Below are positions 35,670 through 49,275 of a stretch of 64,000 nt of DNA, piece by piece. A program made the position numbers and the translations under genes. Below the pieces are notes generated by a model. That model searched no databases, was not told the origin of the DNA, and saw nothing but the letters and a program-made list of their open reading frames with translations. Source of the stretch: Anastatus disparis (Eukaryota > Arthropoda > Insecta > Hymenoptera > Eupelmidae); contig JAFFSR010000009.1 in NCBI GenBank assembly GCA_017163975.1, positions 868,001-932,000 of the forward strand. The letters are read 5' to 3'. How positions within the stretch are numbered: the stretch's first letter is position 1; the number at the start of each line of letters is the position of its first letter.

Positions 35670-37559
35670 GTACTGCTGCTACTGGCATATGCGCGTTGCA
35701 TAAGAACATTCAATTAACTCAATTGGCTAATTGAGTTTGCCGGCTCTCTGACGCGCGCGCTAGGATGTCAATTGTCTTGGAATTCTTTTCACGTAAAAAA
35801 GTATATAGCATTTAAAAAGAAAAGAGAAAAAAAAGTTGACGAAAAAAGAGAGGGAATCAATAAATTCCGCATGAATTGAAATAATTCAAAGTGTAGGAGC
35901 GTAGCTTTCTCATCGTGACTCGTCAATCTAAAGCTTTTCTTCGTTCAATGATTTAGGGTTTTATTGCTTGTGTCACACGCCGAAAGCGCGAGGGCAACAC
36001 TCCAACTTTTAATTGCTTATTCGACACGGCTCTTATATATCCTGAAAAGCCCTGACACTTTTCAGCCAAACTTTTTACTCAACAATAATTTTCGGCAACG
36101 TTAGCATGCCCGAAATTTATGTTTAACTATTTCTCAGTTTTTATTGTTTACACGCTATAGCAAAGTTTTGGGATCGTTAGAAAAACGAGGGTTAAAGAAA
36201 TTGAGAATGTTTTTATTATTATTAGATGGGCTCGATTAGCTCCATCGCGTGCGGAGGAGAAAAATGATCGAGTCATCTCAGCCTCGAGGCAACTTAATTT
36301 TTATATAAATATTATCTTTGCGATGCGTGAAAGCTTTCGATTTAACGCTATTTTAGTCCACTAAAAATCATTCATAATGCGATATTTAGCTTTGTTGGTT
36401 TCGTATTGAACGAGCGACGATTTTTTTTTTTAATGAAAATTTAATTAACATACAAAATAATGATTGTTTATATTATACGCTTAATATTCAAATTATAAAT
36501 ATATATAGCCAATAATTTCCAATTATTGAAATCGAATAATCTTTCATTTTGTCGCATTAATTATACATGAATATTTCATTGATATATACACGAACTAATG
36601 CAATTCGTTGATTATTAAAGCAAAGGTTATATATTATCATTAATGCAAAATAATTAATATTATAACTGGAAAAGTTAAAAATAAGAATTTTTTTTCTCTT
36701 CTTATATTTAAAATTAACTAACGCATCTAATAAAATGAAGTTTCTAGCCCCTCGTACCTAACGTGTAGTCAAAGCATAAAAGCCACTGAACTCACCAAGC
36801 GTTCAAATATCACTTAAGCTTCAAGCGCATGAATTTCAGAATAACTTGAAAATAAAAAGTCCCCGCGCACGCGTTTCTATACGCTCTCCTGCTCTTTTTC
36901 TCTCTTTTCACATCAGAGCTCTCATTGAGTGTGTATACTGCGTATGGCTAAAATTAGCGTCAGACTGAGTCTTTGACTTATATGCAAGCAAGGAGAGGAG
37001 AGCCGCACGCGTATACACGTACAGCTCTGGAAAGGCCAAAAGCAAACGTTGCGTCTAGACGCGCAGTTTCATTAATTTATTATATTTTACTTTATTTACG
37101 CTAATTATTTCCTTGTTCATTATTGATTTTTAATATATCAGAGTTTAATCTTCTTTTAAGTAATTTTGTGATAAAAAATAGAATACAGTATTAATCTTTG
37201 ATAGAAAAGAAATTATTTTTAGAACATTAATTATTTTTATAATATTTGCATTATTTATCACTTTTATGTAATTAAGAGTTTTCTAGAAAGATTTTTTTTT
37301 TTTAAATAAATTAATAATAGTTTTTAATAATGGAAATTTTTAGAAAGTTGAAAGTGATAACGTAACAGAAATACCTTCAGAATTCTTTGGCTGAAACCGC
37401 TTACAATGCATTGACGTTTCCCAAATTTAAATTCTAACTTCCGTTAATTATTTTCAAACTGCAAATAATATTCCATTGGATTAATGTTTTATATTTCAAA
37501 AACATTTATTGCTAAACCTATAAGATATCTATTTAAAAAAAACTATTATCTACCATTTA

Positions 37560-37569
37560 AAACTATTTT
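37560..37569. repeat. Target-site duplication, tail side of SINE copy 3
   Basis: AAACTATTTT, identical to 37771-37780 on the other side of the SINE. The last Ts merge with the poly-T (minus-strand poly-A) tail, so the exact junction is ambiguous by up to four bases. Confidence 0.75.
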
Positions 37570-37770
37570 TTTTTTTTTTTTTAATTTAACGTCGTTTTAT
37601 TTCATCTATTATTGTGATGCTAATTAATGACGGAGGTTGTCAGAGTGTTTATGAACAAAGCATATGTAAAGTACAATAGTGCTCGTATCAATCAGCCGAG
37701 AGCAGGATTCGAACTCAAGACCTCGAGAATACGAATCCATCGCTCTACCAGATAAGCCACTGACCATCTC
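37566..37770 (-). mobile_element. tRNA-derived SINE, copy 3, with target-site duplication
   Basis: On the minus strand the tRNA-like head ends at 37770 and carries a diverged A box (TGGCTTATCTGGTAGAGC) and a good B box (GAGTTCGAATCC). The body (TACATATGCTTTGTTCATAA, ACAACCTCCGTCATTAATTA) matches copy 2. The tail is TTAAATT followed by a run of about 17 A. AAACTATTTT occurs at 37560-37569 and again at 37771-37780, flanking the element. This is a perfect 10-base target-site duplication, and it overlaps the tail A-run by a few bases. That supports insertion by LINE-type retroposition. Confidence 0.88.
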
Positions 37771-37780
37771 AAACTATTTT
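37771..37780. repeat. Target-site duplication, head side of SINE copy 3
   Basis: AAACTATTTT immediately outside the tRNA-like head, matching the copy at the tail side. Confidence 0.8.
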
Positions 37781-39039
37781 ATTAATTATTAAATGAAAAT
37801 TAATCTATTAAAAATATTATACGCGTTAATATAAATATTATTCTCATAGTTTTAATACTATAGAGCAAAAAATATTTTTTATTTAATATATAAAAATATA
37901 TATAATATATTTTTATTATTTGAATCAGAAGAAAATTTTTTTTATTATTTAATAAAATGAGACACGTAAGATCAAACAATATAAATTTGATGATGAAATA
38001 CAACTATTTTTAAAAAAGCTAAAAAATCTTGAATATTTTCAAAATTATTTGACCTTATGACCTGTCCAACGAATTCACCTAAAATGAACTAATATATTAT
38101 ATCTCTGTATAATCAGGAAGCAACTTATGGAGATTTACTCGAGTTATCGAAGACCATAAAATAGTACATAATGTAACAAAGGAATAAAGTCGTGGATTAT
38201 TCCAAAGGATAAAGTTTAGGTGATTACTCGAGGGAATACTGGACTTTGTGCTTGAGTTACATATAGTGTTTTGACTCAACTGTGGTCACTTTATTAATTT
38301 AATAAAAAAGAGATTAGTGTAAAAGGGCACAATTTTTCTTATATTGACGTCATTTGGAATTGTTTTCAACTAACGTCGGTAGGAATCACATATCCACATA
38401 CTCATATATACGGGCTCATGTACGAACACATACACACACACGTATATACACGTGCATTAAACACACATGTATATACGCATTTAGTTTAGCACTTTTGCCA
38501 TCCTTTCTCTACCCTCATTGCGAATATTGGCTTTTTTACTGATAAAATTTTAAGTACTCTGCTTTCTTTTAATTTTCAAGCTCTCATTTTTTTCCACTTT
38601 CTGTCTATCGTCTGCCCATCCTCAGCCAACTCTTGGCCCATTCTGGTCATCCCCAATCCCTCTTTTTGTAGATTTAAAGAGCTTTTCAGTAAATTTTAGA
38701 GAAATTTTAAATGATCAATGAAGATTGTAATCTTGTAAGCACGAATAGCCATGTGCACTTAATAATTATATTACTTTTTGTCTAATAAGTATTTTGTTAA
38801 TAGTTATTTGACAAAAAAGGTTATAATTATTATTTTTTTAACCTAAGCTTAAATGAAAATTTTCAGGATTTATAAATATTGTTCTTGAGCTTATACATAT
38901 CTATTACTAATCACAAAGATTAATTTTTATGTTTCAGAAGTATATGAAAAAGAAGTATAAGATAATATTAATTATTTTTTTCAGTTTTTAGATCTTGATT
39001 TAAAGCATAAACTTTTAAATATTAATATCCGCAAAACTC
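37781..39039. other. Gene-empty AT-rich stretch
   Basis: Mostly AT-rich. Around 38090-38290 there are two ACTCGAG-containing segments in a slightly GC-richer block. Around 38380-38480 there is a TG/CA-rich patch (ACACATACACACACACG). No gene is visible. Confidence 0.5.
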
Positions 39040-40440
39040 AAATTTTCGAATAGTGTTATGAAATTTTACTTTTGAAGATCATCATAAAGAGTAACACCGA
39101 CGCCTTTCAATGTTGAATTCAAGAATTCATTTTAACAAAGACTTTTATCTTAAATATGTACTTAAAAAAAAACTAATTTCAATCTTAATTTAAGTACGAA
39201 AGCTTGATTGTTACTCGAAATCGAAATCCCAATAATTCAAAATTTTATTAATTCAAATTTATATGAGAAATAACCAAATTATTTTACTCATCAGATAAAA
39301 TTGCAAATCTCGGCAAAAATATTATTCCAGTTTAAAAGAATGTTTTATCAAATTTTTAAATGTTAGAAAGCACGAGAATTCGGTCGCTTTTCGTATGAAA
39401 CTATGAAAAAATTTTTATCTTAAGAACCATCATTAAGAGTAACAGTGGCATTCTTGGATGTTGAATTTAGGAGCTGGATAATAAAAAAATTTCACAAAGA
39501 TTTTCATCTTAAATTTAATAACTTTTAATTTAAATTTTATGTTAAAAATTAATTATTATTTCTAGAGTCGTATAAAAAATATTTTAATCATTTTATTGTA
39601 TGGATAAAATAGCAAAGTCTATCTGATTTTCACGAAAATTTTTATTTTGAATGTATGTAACAATGAAATTTTAATTCGGGGTTAGGCAATTAAAAATTTG
39701 CAGTTAGATACGTTTTATTTAACGAATAAAGGTAATCTTACTTATCCCATTAAATTGCATGAAATGCAATATTTCAATGATATCAAAAGATTAGTTTGAA
39801 CATTAAATTTGATAAATTGAAGAAATAATTGTTTTTGAAAATTGAAAAACAATATTTATTGTCTTATTCAATAAACAACAAGGATTTTGTTGAAAACAAA
39901 CATTTTTTGCGTGTAGTTACTCTTGAAAATAAACATACATGAAGGCATTATGCAAATTTCACGTTATTTTTCTCTAGAAAAATACAAGAAGACAGTAACA
40001 AGGTTATTTGGAACTCTTGAATTGTTATACGTAGACTAAAATAATATTTTGCCCGAGATGTTTGCAGGTTTATCAGATGAGTAAAATAATTAGGATATTT
40101 TTTATATTAAAATTTTATCTAATTTTTTTTAATAAATCAAATAAGTAAAATGATTATATTATTTTCTAAACGATTAAAAATTTATTATAATTCTATAAAT
40201 TTTATATTGTATTAAAAATAATTGCAATATTTTTTTTGTAAAATATAAAATTTATAAAATTATGATTTATTGTGATAACGATTTATCTTACATAGTAAAA
40301 TTGAATTAGTTATTTTCACTACTATATATTTAAGATCAAAATCAGTATAAAATTTTTTTTCTCAACTTCTAAATTCTCTGGGGTTAGTGTTACTCCTAGC
40401 GATGACTTTCGAAATAAATTATTTATAAGGCTGTTTGAAA
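39040..40440. repeat. Complex repeat: direct and inverted units
   Basis: A unit near 39075-39170 (ATCATCATAAAGAGTAACAC, then GTTGAATTCAAG, then TTTATCTTAAATA) recurs directly near 39425-39510 (CATCATTAAGAGTAACAGTG, GTTGAATTTAGG, TTTCATCTTAAATT). It recurs inverted near 40320-40415 (reverse complement TCATCGCTAGGAGTAACACT, then GATCTTAAATATATAG). A second block at 39286-39340 (AATTATTTTACTCATCAGAT, CAAATCTCGGCAAAAATATT) is inverted near 40040-40095. The arms keep the same order, so this is one large foldback-like or duplicated structure, well diverged and non-coding. Confidence 0.55.
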
Positions 40441-42762
40441 ATATAGTAGACAATCTTCTGTTTCCAATGTCTAAGAATTTACTTTTGAAAACAGTATCTA
40501 GATACTTATGAAATAAGTAATTTTGTCTCGAGTTTTGCTACATAGAAAATAGTCTGAGAAAAAATTGGCTGGTTTTTCATTTTTAAGAAAATACAATTTA
40601 AAGTATGGAAAAATGTATGATAACTTTTTATTTATTGTTAGTAATTTTTTGTCAACATATACGTTTGATGTATTTTTAGATGTATTTCTGTAATGATTAA
40701 AATTTCATATTATTAATAAATTTATTTTTTAATTTAAAAATCCAATTTAATTAAATTTCAAAAGGAATTTTGTTTTAATAAAGTGATTTTAACGTAAAGG
40801 CTATTTTCTGCGTTTAGATCTGTATAATTTAAATAGCTTTATATATTAATTATTTTAAAATTATGTTCGTAATAAGCTTTATTATTTTGCAACGATTTCA
40901 CGCGAATTAAATTATTGTTTACGTGAAACATGAAAATTTCTTTCATAAGATCTTAATTATTAGGTAGGACATAATTCAAATAATTGAATGTTTTAATAAT
41001 ATTATTAATGAATATTTATATGTATATGCAGGAAAATTTACTTGGTGTATATAGAATGTTTGTACTATAAATGTAATTCCCACTAGTAGATTTTTTCTCG
41101 GTATATAAATTTTGATGCGAGTTTCATTCTATTTCTTTAATAAAAGAAAATTATTAGTTTAAATTCGTACTAAAATTCATTATAGCTTTGAATTTATAAA
41201 ATAATTAATATTAACCAATCTACAAGTTATATATACACATATACATATCAAACATTTTTATGCAAACAATTTTATGAACCTCTGATGAATTATTTGAATG
41301 TTACTAAATAAAAATATTTTTTAAATATTTTTCATCTCGATAAAACAATTTAATCGGCTATGAGAGATTCATGAACTTCTAACAAATAAACTTACAGTAT
41401 CAAAACTTTAACCCTGAGATTTATTTATAATAATTGTGGATTCTAATATAATTAGAAATTATTTAAAAAAAATCAACGATAATACAATCTTAAGTGTCTA
41501 ATTTTCAAAGAAAAGAGCTAACATTTTACAAATAACATAATTCGAAGCTTACGCACGGCGTTTGAATAGTCGACTCACAATGCTTTTCATGTATACGTAA
41601 ATTTTTAAAATATGTACATGTATATTTTGAAAAATATATCAATGTTCAGTAACATTAATATTTATTTGCATACATCAAATAAACTTGATTTTATGAAAAG
41701 CCAAAAACTTAGTTTCAATAATCGAAAAATCGATCGAAAACAAAAGCGCCGCCAACTAAAATAAAAAAAGCTATAATTCAGCGCACGTCTGCTCAAAGAA
41801 AAAAAAAAAAAAAAAATGGGTCATGTTAGATGAAAATCGGGCAATCCATTTTCAAGCTCAAAGATACACATACGGACACCCACACAGGCGCACGTGCGAG
41901 CGCGCATTTTTTTAAAAATAGCGTACTTTGATTCATAATTGCTTAAAACATAGTTCCATAATGTTTTTTTTCCCGACATCACAAAGCTTTTCTCAGCGAG
42001 GAAACGATTATTGACGTTTGTTATTATGTAAGAGAAATTTTTTCGCTTCCTTTTATTTCTATTATGAAGCAGTGAATCATAACTGCTATTGTCTTGGAAT
42101 ACCGTCGTTTCCAAGGTCTATCATCATTTCACAAAAAAAAAAGCTGAATCTTGCTGCTAGAAAAAGAAAAAAAGTTTTCGGGGTAATTTTTTGCTTTTTT
42201 CCATCATCATATTTTCCTAAAGCCTTGTATATAAAAAATCAAATAATCAATAGGCTGGAAGTATTATACAAGTCTTGTAATACAATTTCTTATATGAATA
42301 AAAAAAATAGTTTTTATATTATATTATCAGTTGTTTTAATGCTTAAAACATATTTAACTGTTCTTAAATAATTAATGTCAAACTGTAAACTAAAATTGTT
42401 GTATAATAATGATTATTTTTTTTCTTGATAATAAAAAAAAATGAGCAAGCTAAATTCCTGGCTTAAAAAAAGCTTTCCATTAATAAAGCTTTTACACAAC
42501 TTGTCCGAGCTTATCAAACTGATATACTTTTTTAAAAATAAGATAATGACTTTAAACATAGAAATTAATGTAGTAACAATATTAATAAATTAGTTTGGTT
42601 AACAAGTTACAAGGAAAATGAAATTTTTGTAAAATATCTTTTTGTGAAAAGTAATCAGGTTGAAGATTGGAAAATTAATTGGCAGTCTATGTGGTAAAAG
42701 TTAAGGGTTAGATATAGTTTGCATAGAAGTTATCAGTAGGATAGGTATATATAAGTTGGTAG

Positions 42763-42781
42763 GAGAGAGAGAGAGAGAGAA
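42763..42781. repeat. (GA)n microsatellite
   Basis: Uninterrupted GA run in a GC-richer patch. Confidence 0.9.
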
Positions 42782-45297
42782 GGATTAAAGTGCATAGAGG
42801 AGCCTGATGATCGTATAGGCCACGCCTGTTATGCACATGCAAGCGAGCAGGCAGGCAGGCAGCAAAGTTCTCTCTTGAGCAGTCCTATACGTGTAACTAC
42901 TCCGAAGAGAACGCGTAGAGAGAAGAGAAGGCCTGTCTATAAATCTGGCTTGTGGCTTGGAACGCAATCTCATCCTTCCTTACCATATAACCCTATAACC
43001 CTACATAGGCTGCTTCTGATGCTCGCTTAACTTATATATATATACACACATACTAAGATATGTATTGTGACTATATATGTGTCTGCTAACTCAGAGTCTC
43101 ACATTCAATCAACGTGTCGTAAATCCACTAGTGTAATCTATCAGAGGCCTCAGCTCAGTGAATATTTACATCGTCTGCGTGCAGTGCGCTAGATTGCACT
43201 GTTTACCTCGTGCACTACAATCTGTTGTTCATTTCAACGCTTTTCTCTTCCCTTTTTTTTCTCTCTTTTTTTTTTTAATGTTTCATTCTTTTTACATGTG
43301 AATACTCGACTAGAAAGCTCTGTTTAACGATTAATTAAACAAATTTTCAAATTCGCTGACGCTAGTGTTAAAGTTAATTTGGATAATTTCACAGATTGGT
43401 GTCTTGTTTAAAAGTCATTATACGAGTGATCTATGTATCAGAGAAAAAAAAAGGCTTAAAAGAATTACGACCAGTTGAAATCAATGGTAATAAAGTTTTT
43501 TAATCAGCGTTAATCTTGCGTTGTAATTATCTACATTTACGAATATGCAATGCAATACTAACGAGCTTTTTGCATTTTGTAAGTTTTGGAGGAAAATTCA
43601 TTAATGCTAATATTTAAGCATTATAAAAATATAAAGCGATTTATCGTTGAATCGCAAATCATAATGTAAATTAATAATTGGCAGATTATATTATTGCGAA
43701 TAGAATATAATTATGGAATATTAATTATACGAAAATTTATTCAACGTATATTTAATAATTGAATGAAACTAAAAATTTACATTATCGAGGATATTTTAAT
43801 AGATAATAAAATCAAAAATTATTATTTCATATAAGTATTGCTAAATAATAAAAAAATTAATATTAATAAACAATTATTTAGCTTAAAATTGAAGTTCAAA
43901 ATAGTATTTCACAAATTGATCAACAAGATTATTGACGTTAAACTAAAGCGCATTAACTGTTAAATACAAATCGTTTTCCAGCGGTAGACTGTGATTACTG
44001 CAATCTACTGTCTCTATATACATTCGCACATGCGCACGCATAAACATATATTTATGTATTAACAAAGGGAGCCAGAGAAAGAGGAATAAAACAAAGAGTT
44101 TGTCAAGTATATAAATTTCTGTATAAATGAGAAATAATAATAATATGCTTGAATTAGTTGGATTAATTTTCTGAAAACAAATGAAAATAATTTAGCGAGA
44201 TATAGTAAAGGTTAATCGGTTGGGAATGTTTGTACGTATTACAAAATGTTTGGATTACTTTACGATCGCACATACAGCAGTATTGTTTAAATTTCCGATT
44301 GAAAATACAAACTAATATTCGCTCGAGCTTGATCAATGTTACATCCCCGAATAAGTAAACAATATCTGCAAGTCTCTCTGTATGGCTCTCCGGTCGCGCG
44401 CTAGGCAATACCAATCAAAACCAGCTTCCTCCGATGATCTAGTGTTTGATCAATCTCTATAACACTGGCACCCTAATTAAAGTGCCTATATATACAAGCG
44501 CAATATCATATACTATTCCAATGGTTAACAATGATTCTCGGATTAATTCACGCTTTAACAGATATTTCCAAGGATTTTATTTAATTCATATCTGGTATTA
44601 AATATTCGTATTCAAAGAAAATTCTTTGAAATCAGAAATAAACGTTTGCTGGTTCTTTTGTAATTTAAAGCAAAATTATTCATTAACTTTTTCATTTAAT
44701 TATTTATTATGTTTTAACTAATTGGATTTCTCGGAAAAAAATTGAAATAAAGTAAGCTTCCTGATAAATATTTAGTTTGAAATAAACCTGAGTTTACCTG
44801 GGGTATCAAAGAAAAGCATTGACTTAATTAGTGGTTATAATATTATTAAGAATTATCCATGGCAAAGGTAGAAAAAAAAGTTTGTTCTAAGTGGAAAGTT
44901 CGCTCTAAATCACTTGGAGAATAAAGTGAAAATTAAGTTGGCAAGAAGGTAAGGCTCGGCTCAGAAAAGAGAGAGCTTTCATCGAATATACATCTTTTGG
45001 AATCTATAACGTTGTAGCCGTACGGTTGCTCGATTCTCAATAGACAGGAGGAAGGGGGGGTAGGGTGGCTGTATATACTGACAAATAACGTCGTTATACC
45101 GAAGAAGCTATCTTTCTCTGTTGCTTGTATTTTCATATAAATACAGATAAGCGAGTAGTTGAAAAGTTGCCTCTCACTTGCCTTCTGGGGGGATAATATC
45201 TCGTCTTTTCGCGGCTCATCGAACGGGATCATCGTCTGCATAATTCGATGTGACGCCTCAAACTTTTCTAATAAAAGTTAGCAGCGGAACGGATGCA

Positions 45298-45317
45298 AGC
45301 AGCAGCAGCAGCAGCAG
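45298..45317. repeat. (AGC)n microsatellite
   Basis: Six AGC units and a degenerate continuation (AGAAGCAGC). One short frame reads it as polyserine, but the surrounding sequence does not look coding. Confidence 0.9.
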
Positions 45318-48300
45318 AAGCAGCTCTTCTCATGCCGTTAAAATATATCGCCTCAACGAGCTTTATTCTTTAGCCATACTCTCTCTTTCTCTCTTTTTAC
45401 TTTATCTTTTTAATATTTTTTCTTTCACAAAGTCGACGAACGAAGAGGATACCCAAATTAAGGGACAATAATTAAGGACAAACGAAGACAATGAAAAGCA
45501 TACGTTGTCGACAGAATCCTCTTAAATTCAAAAGGACTTCAAAGTAGGTCCCTATTAGCGAGCTTTTTTCTTTTATTTTTTTTTTTTTCGAGCAATTTGT
45601 TAGAGACGAAGCTTTCACACCTTGAATTTCGACTGAACGAGCGCGGCGAAAAGGTGCGCGCGAAAGCGCGAATGAAATGCCGTAATTAAAGTCGTAATTG
45701 CCAGAGAATCGTGCAAGGGAAAGAGAGAGAGAGAGAGAGGGATTGAGATGCGCTCGCGGGCCAATCATGGTAATTACCCACGAGCGTGTTCATTATGAAG
45801 ATTTAGAGTAAACGTAGTAGTGGCAGGCGGCATCGCAAAATGAGCGACCGAGAGAGAACTTTCGCAGATTTTCTTTTGACACGAGCAGCATTACCATTGC
45901 TGTGAAGGACAGTTTTAGCCTGAGAAAAATCACCAAAATTATTTGACGACTATCAACAGGGTTAATTATTCCGTGCGCTAATCAAAAACGTTATTCCATT
46001 TAAACTTAGTTTTTTTAATTAAAAAATAAGTTAAAAGGTAAATTTGAAATATGGCTGATGATTATTCTTTTGAAATTGTATTTTAACTTTTATTTAATAT
46101 TATCATGTTATTTTCAGACTGCCATTGGCCAAATTGACATATTTCATTATAAAATTTTTTTAAATTCTTGATTAAGAATTTTTTTATTATACTTTTAATC
46201 TATAATCAAACTACCATGTTCTATAGTGAATTTTTGAAAACCAATAAAAAAACTCAATACATAATTTCTCTCTGCTTATGTAAAGTATAGAATCTATAAG
46301 ATTAAATTAATAATTGAACAATTTACTAATTGAAAGCTTCTGATGAAATTTTAATAATTAATTGAATTATGATTTTGAAAGATAAATGAAATTCTTAATA
46401 ATCATCGGTAAATTTTTATTAGTTCTTTAAAACTAAGTTCATCGAATTACAAAACTAAAGAATCTAAAAGACATTATAAAAACATCACAGCAAGCAATAG
46501 AAGCTTCGAACAGTTTTTTTTACAACATCCCATCACATCGGCAACGATTCATGCTTCCTCTAACAAAAAGTAAGTTAAAACAGCTCATCAAGCCTGTTAC
46601 AGGTCTTAATCTCGTCATCAAGCCTCGCGCAACATTTATAGTCCGCAAATAATGGTAACTACGACGACGGCGACGAAGACGATCCATCAATTACACGATG
46701 ACCGAAAGAGCGCGCCAGCATCAATGTAACCTACACCTTCTTTTTTAGAACATCCGTTATATATACCACCAACGACGACAACCTCCACCCCCGCACATAT
46801 ACGCATATAAAAAAAAGGAAGCAAATCCAGCCCACAACGTTGGTCAATCGATGTGTTGGTTTTCTGGACTAACAAAACAGGGCTAACGCCGCTGGACCCC
46901 GCTAGCGTGAAAATCCACGAGAAAAGGTGATCCATCAAATTCAACTAAAGAGAAAAAGAAACGGTTTATATAGTACGATGTTATTTTTCGGGATCTTGTA
47001 CGTACACATACGCTTTCTCGCTTTTTCTGCTATAAAAATGTTGTAAAAAATCTCAGAGCTTAGACGTTACTTCTTCTTCTTCCTCTACTTTCCTTCTTTA
47101 TCTTTTTACAAAAGAAGAAAAAAAGTTAACGTTCCTGTACACGAGAGAGAGAAAAGGAGAGAATTCATTATGATTGTTACTCTCTGAGTTAGTAGGGTAT
47201 AGTACGTAGTTGGAAGTTTCGTTAGAAAGAGAGATGCGCACTTTTTTTGTTAATTATTTTGAACGCGAGTTTTAACGGATGACTCGTTGCAGACTCGTTT
47301 AATCAAGAATGATAGAAGAGAATTCTTTTTCGTTGTTGTTTTTATTTTCCGTGTTTTTGCTTTTGTTATTTTTTTTCTTCTCTCTCTTCTTCTTTTTTTT
47401 TTAGAGTGGCAGACGAAAATCGATAGAATACATATTTTTCGTGCATATCCAGACTCGTTAAAACGGGAGAGCATCGACAATGAGATTACTACGTTGACTA
47501 CGAAAAACGATGTTGCATGTTATACTCTCTCTCGGTGTGTACATGTGCATGTGTATTGGTGAGAGAGAAAGAAAATTATCATGTGTATATATGCATTTCG
47601 ATAACTCATACAATATTTTTGCAAAACTTTTTATTTTTTCGTTGACGTTTCGCGTGGCGCACAGCTTCTGACGTTTTTATGTGCAGCTGTAGATTCGCGT
47701 TCACTTTTTGAATTTTTTTTCGGAGATAAAAAAAGAACATAGCTCTTCGATGTATTTATATACTATATACGTATTAATCATTGCCCACTGTCTGTGGTTT
47801 TTTTAATAAATATTGATTTACTTTGTTTTATAAATTTAAAAGCTTTACAACAAACATATATACCGAATTTTTTTATTTTTTTGTTTTACTAAGATGATAA
47901 ATAACTTCGCTCTGGTTTTTATATTTCAAACTTTTGAGAGATATTGCGAATAAAAATTTTTTCATCACTTTTCATAAAATGTGACTGAAAAGTTTGTAGA
48001 AAAAAGAACTAATGTTCGAGTGAGAATTGATGTTGAATTGCACGTCAGGTAAATCGCAATGCGAAGTTTATTTTTATTTTACCTTTTAAAGTTGAATTGA
48101 TAATACAACTTTGAAAAGACACCTCTTAATTAAGTTAAACAGTTGTCGATCGAACACAGAAAAATAAAAAGACTAAGAGTTGACTTTTTCAATCCTCCTC
48201 ATAAATATAAGTACATGCGTTTAATAAGACCAAAAGTTATTAAGCAAACTTAATAAGCTCTCCAAATCAAAGCTTTTATCCCGAAATTCAACCAAGAAAT

Positions 48301-48700
48301 TGAATTTCGCGCAAAAATCAGCCGGAAATATTAGCATTAGTAGTCGAATCGCGTAGTCGTTCATCGTTTGCTAATATAACGCACGTGTATTTCAGATTCA
48401 ATGTGGAAAATATAGAAGAGAAAATATTGGCGCCCGTCTACGATTTTTAAAACTGTACTTGTTAATTTTACGCTACAATTCGGCGCGTATTTTGCAAGCT
48501 GCTCTTGTACGTTATTTTAATTGAATTCTATCTTTTCGCAAATGGGTTTTTGATAACAGGTTCATTAATGCTTTTGTTTGCGTTTTTAATTCATAAAGAG
48601 TAGTTTTTCAGCTGCTTTCTATGTTATTTTGTGGTCATAATGCTAATTTTTATAATATCTGTTTTCTTCACACCGAGCATAAACTTGATATAAAAATTGC

Positions 48701-49275
48701 AATTTCATGTATGATTATGTTTCTTGTATATTAACTCCTCTATTTGCCATTCACATAATCAGGATTAAATAAAAAATAAATTTGGAATATACATATAAAA
48801 TGAACTTGACGAAAAAAAAATATAAAAGTATTAGTATTCGATTTTTCGTGAGCATGTAGTTTTATAGAGCGATTAGAATTGAACGGAAAGAGCTTATGGA
48901 AGTCGTAGCCGGTGGTAATAATGTAGTGGTAGTGCACTATACGCAGACGATAGTTAATATGCGAGTGTCAAGAGCAGTGCATAGTCACAGCTTCCCCCTT
49001 ATAGGTTGGCTGTGTTAATCAAACGGCCGGCAAGCAAGGCGTGAGAGAGGAGGAGGAGGCTGGACCGTGGGGTAGATTCACTTCCGTTTCTATCCTCCTA
49101 TTGTCATCGTATAGTGCATACCTGTAATTCGCGAAACGCCGTGTTATTGTTCGGTATTGATCGTACTTGATCGAGGTATTACACGTTTACTATATTGATT
49201 GTCATTAGAGGTCTCGTTAGGAGATTGGAAAGGAGAGACGATTAAAGGCTTTTAGTTTTTTTTTTTTTTTTTTGG
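48701..49275. other. CpG-richer patch, possible promoter or exon-like DNA
   Basis: About 400 bases (48840-49250) stand out from AT-rich flanks by higher GC, frequent CpG and purine-rich blocks (GAGAGAGGAGGAGGAGGC), ending in an 18-base T run at about 49257-49274. I see no long frame, tRNA or known hairpin. It could be a transcription start region, an untranslated exon or simply a composition patch. Confidence 0.25.

Larger units (their letters stand above)
31879..37557. other. Gene-empty stretch with GC-richer patches
   Basis: A GC-richer, pyrimidine-rich patch lies at about 32100-32800, with (TA)n at 32279-32302, (TTC)n near 32450-32466 and (TC)n near 32609-32626. A second patch lies at about 34000-36300, with (TAAAAA)n near 34613-34638 and (CTG)n at 35653-35669, and a third at 36750-37080. 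The rest is very AT-rich. No frame shows a recognisable protein domain. Confidence 0.5.
40441..48700. other. Gene-empty stretch with GC-richer patches
   Basis: AT-rich DNA with GC- or CpG-richer patches at about 41800-42180, 42720-43280, 44240-44500, 44930-45960 and 46500-47760. The 42.7 kb patch holds a (GA)n run at 42763-42781. The 45-kb patch holds (AGC)n at 45298-45317 and (GA)n near 45725-45739. Frames of 60-117 codons here are low in complexity or AT-biased and match no family I recognise. Confidence 0.5.

Noticed and set aside
42018..42371. 117-codon plus-strand frame
   Set aside because: Lys/Phe/Tyr/Ile-rich as expected of AT-rich DNA, with no domain, and overlapped by another chance frame on the opposite strand.
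43180..43225. miRNA-like hairpin with an ATTGCACTG motif
   Set aside because: The ATTGCAC word recalls the miR-92/25 seed, but the arms pair only with a five-base bulge over about nine bases and the rest does not match a mature miR-92.
45250..45471. Frame with a polyserine tract
   Set aside because: The serine tract is an (AGC)n microsatellite, the rest is hydrophobic low-complexity sequence, and there is no domain or supporting context.
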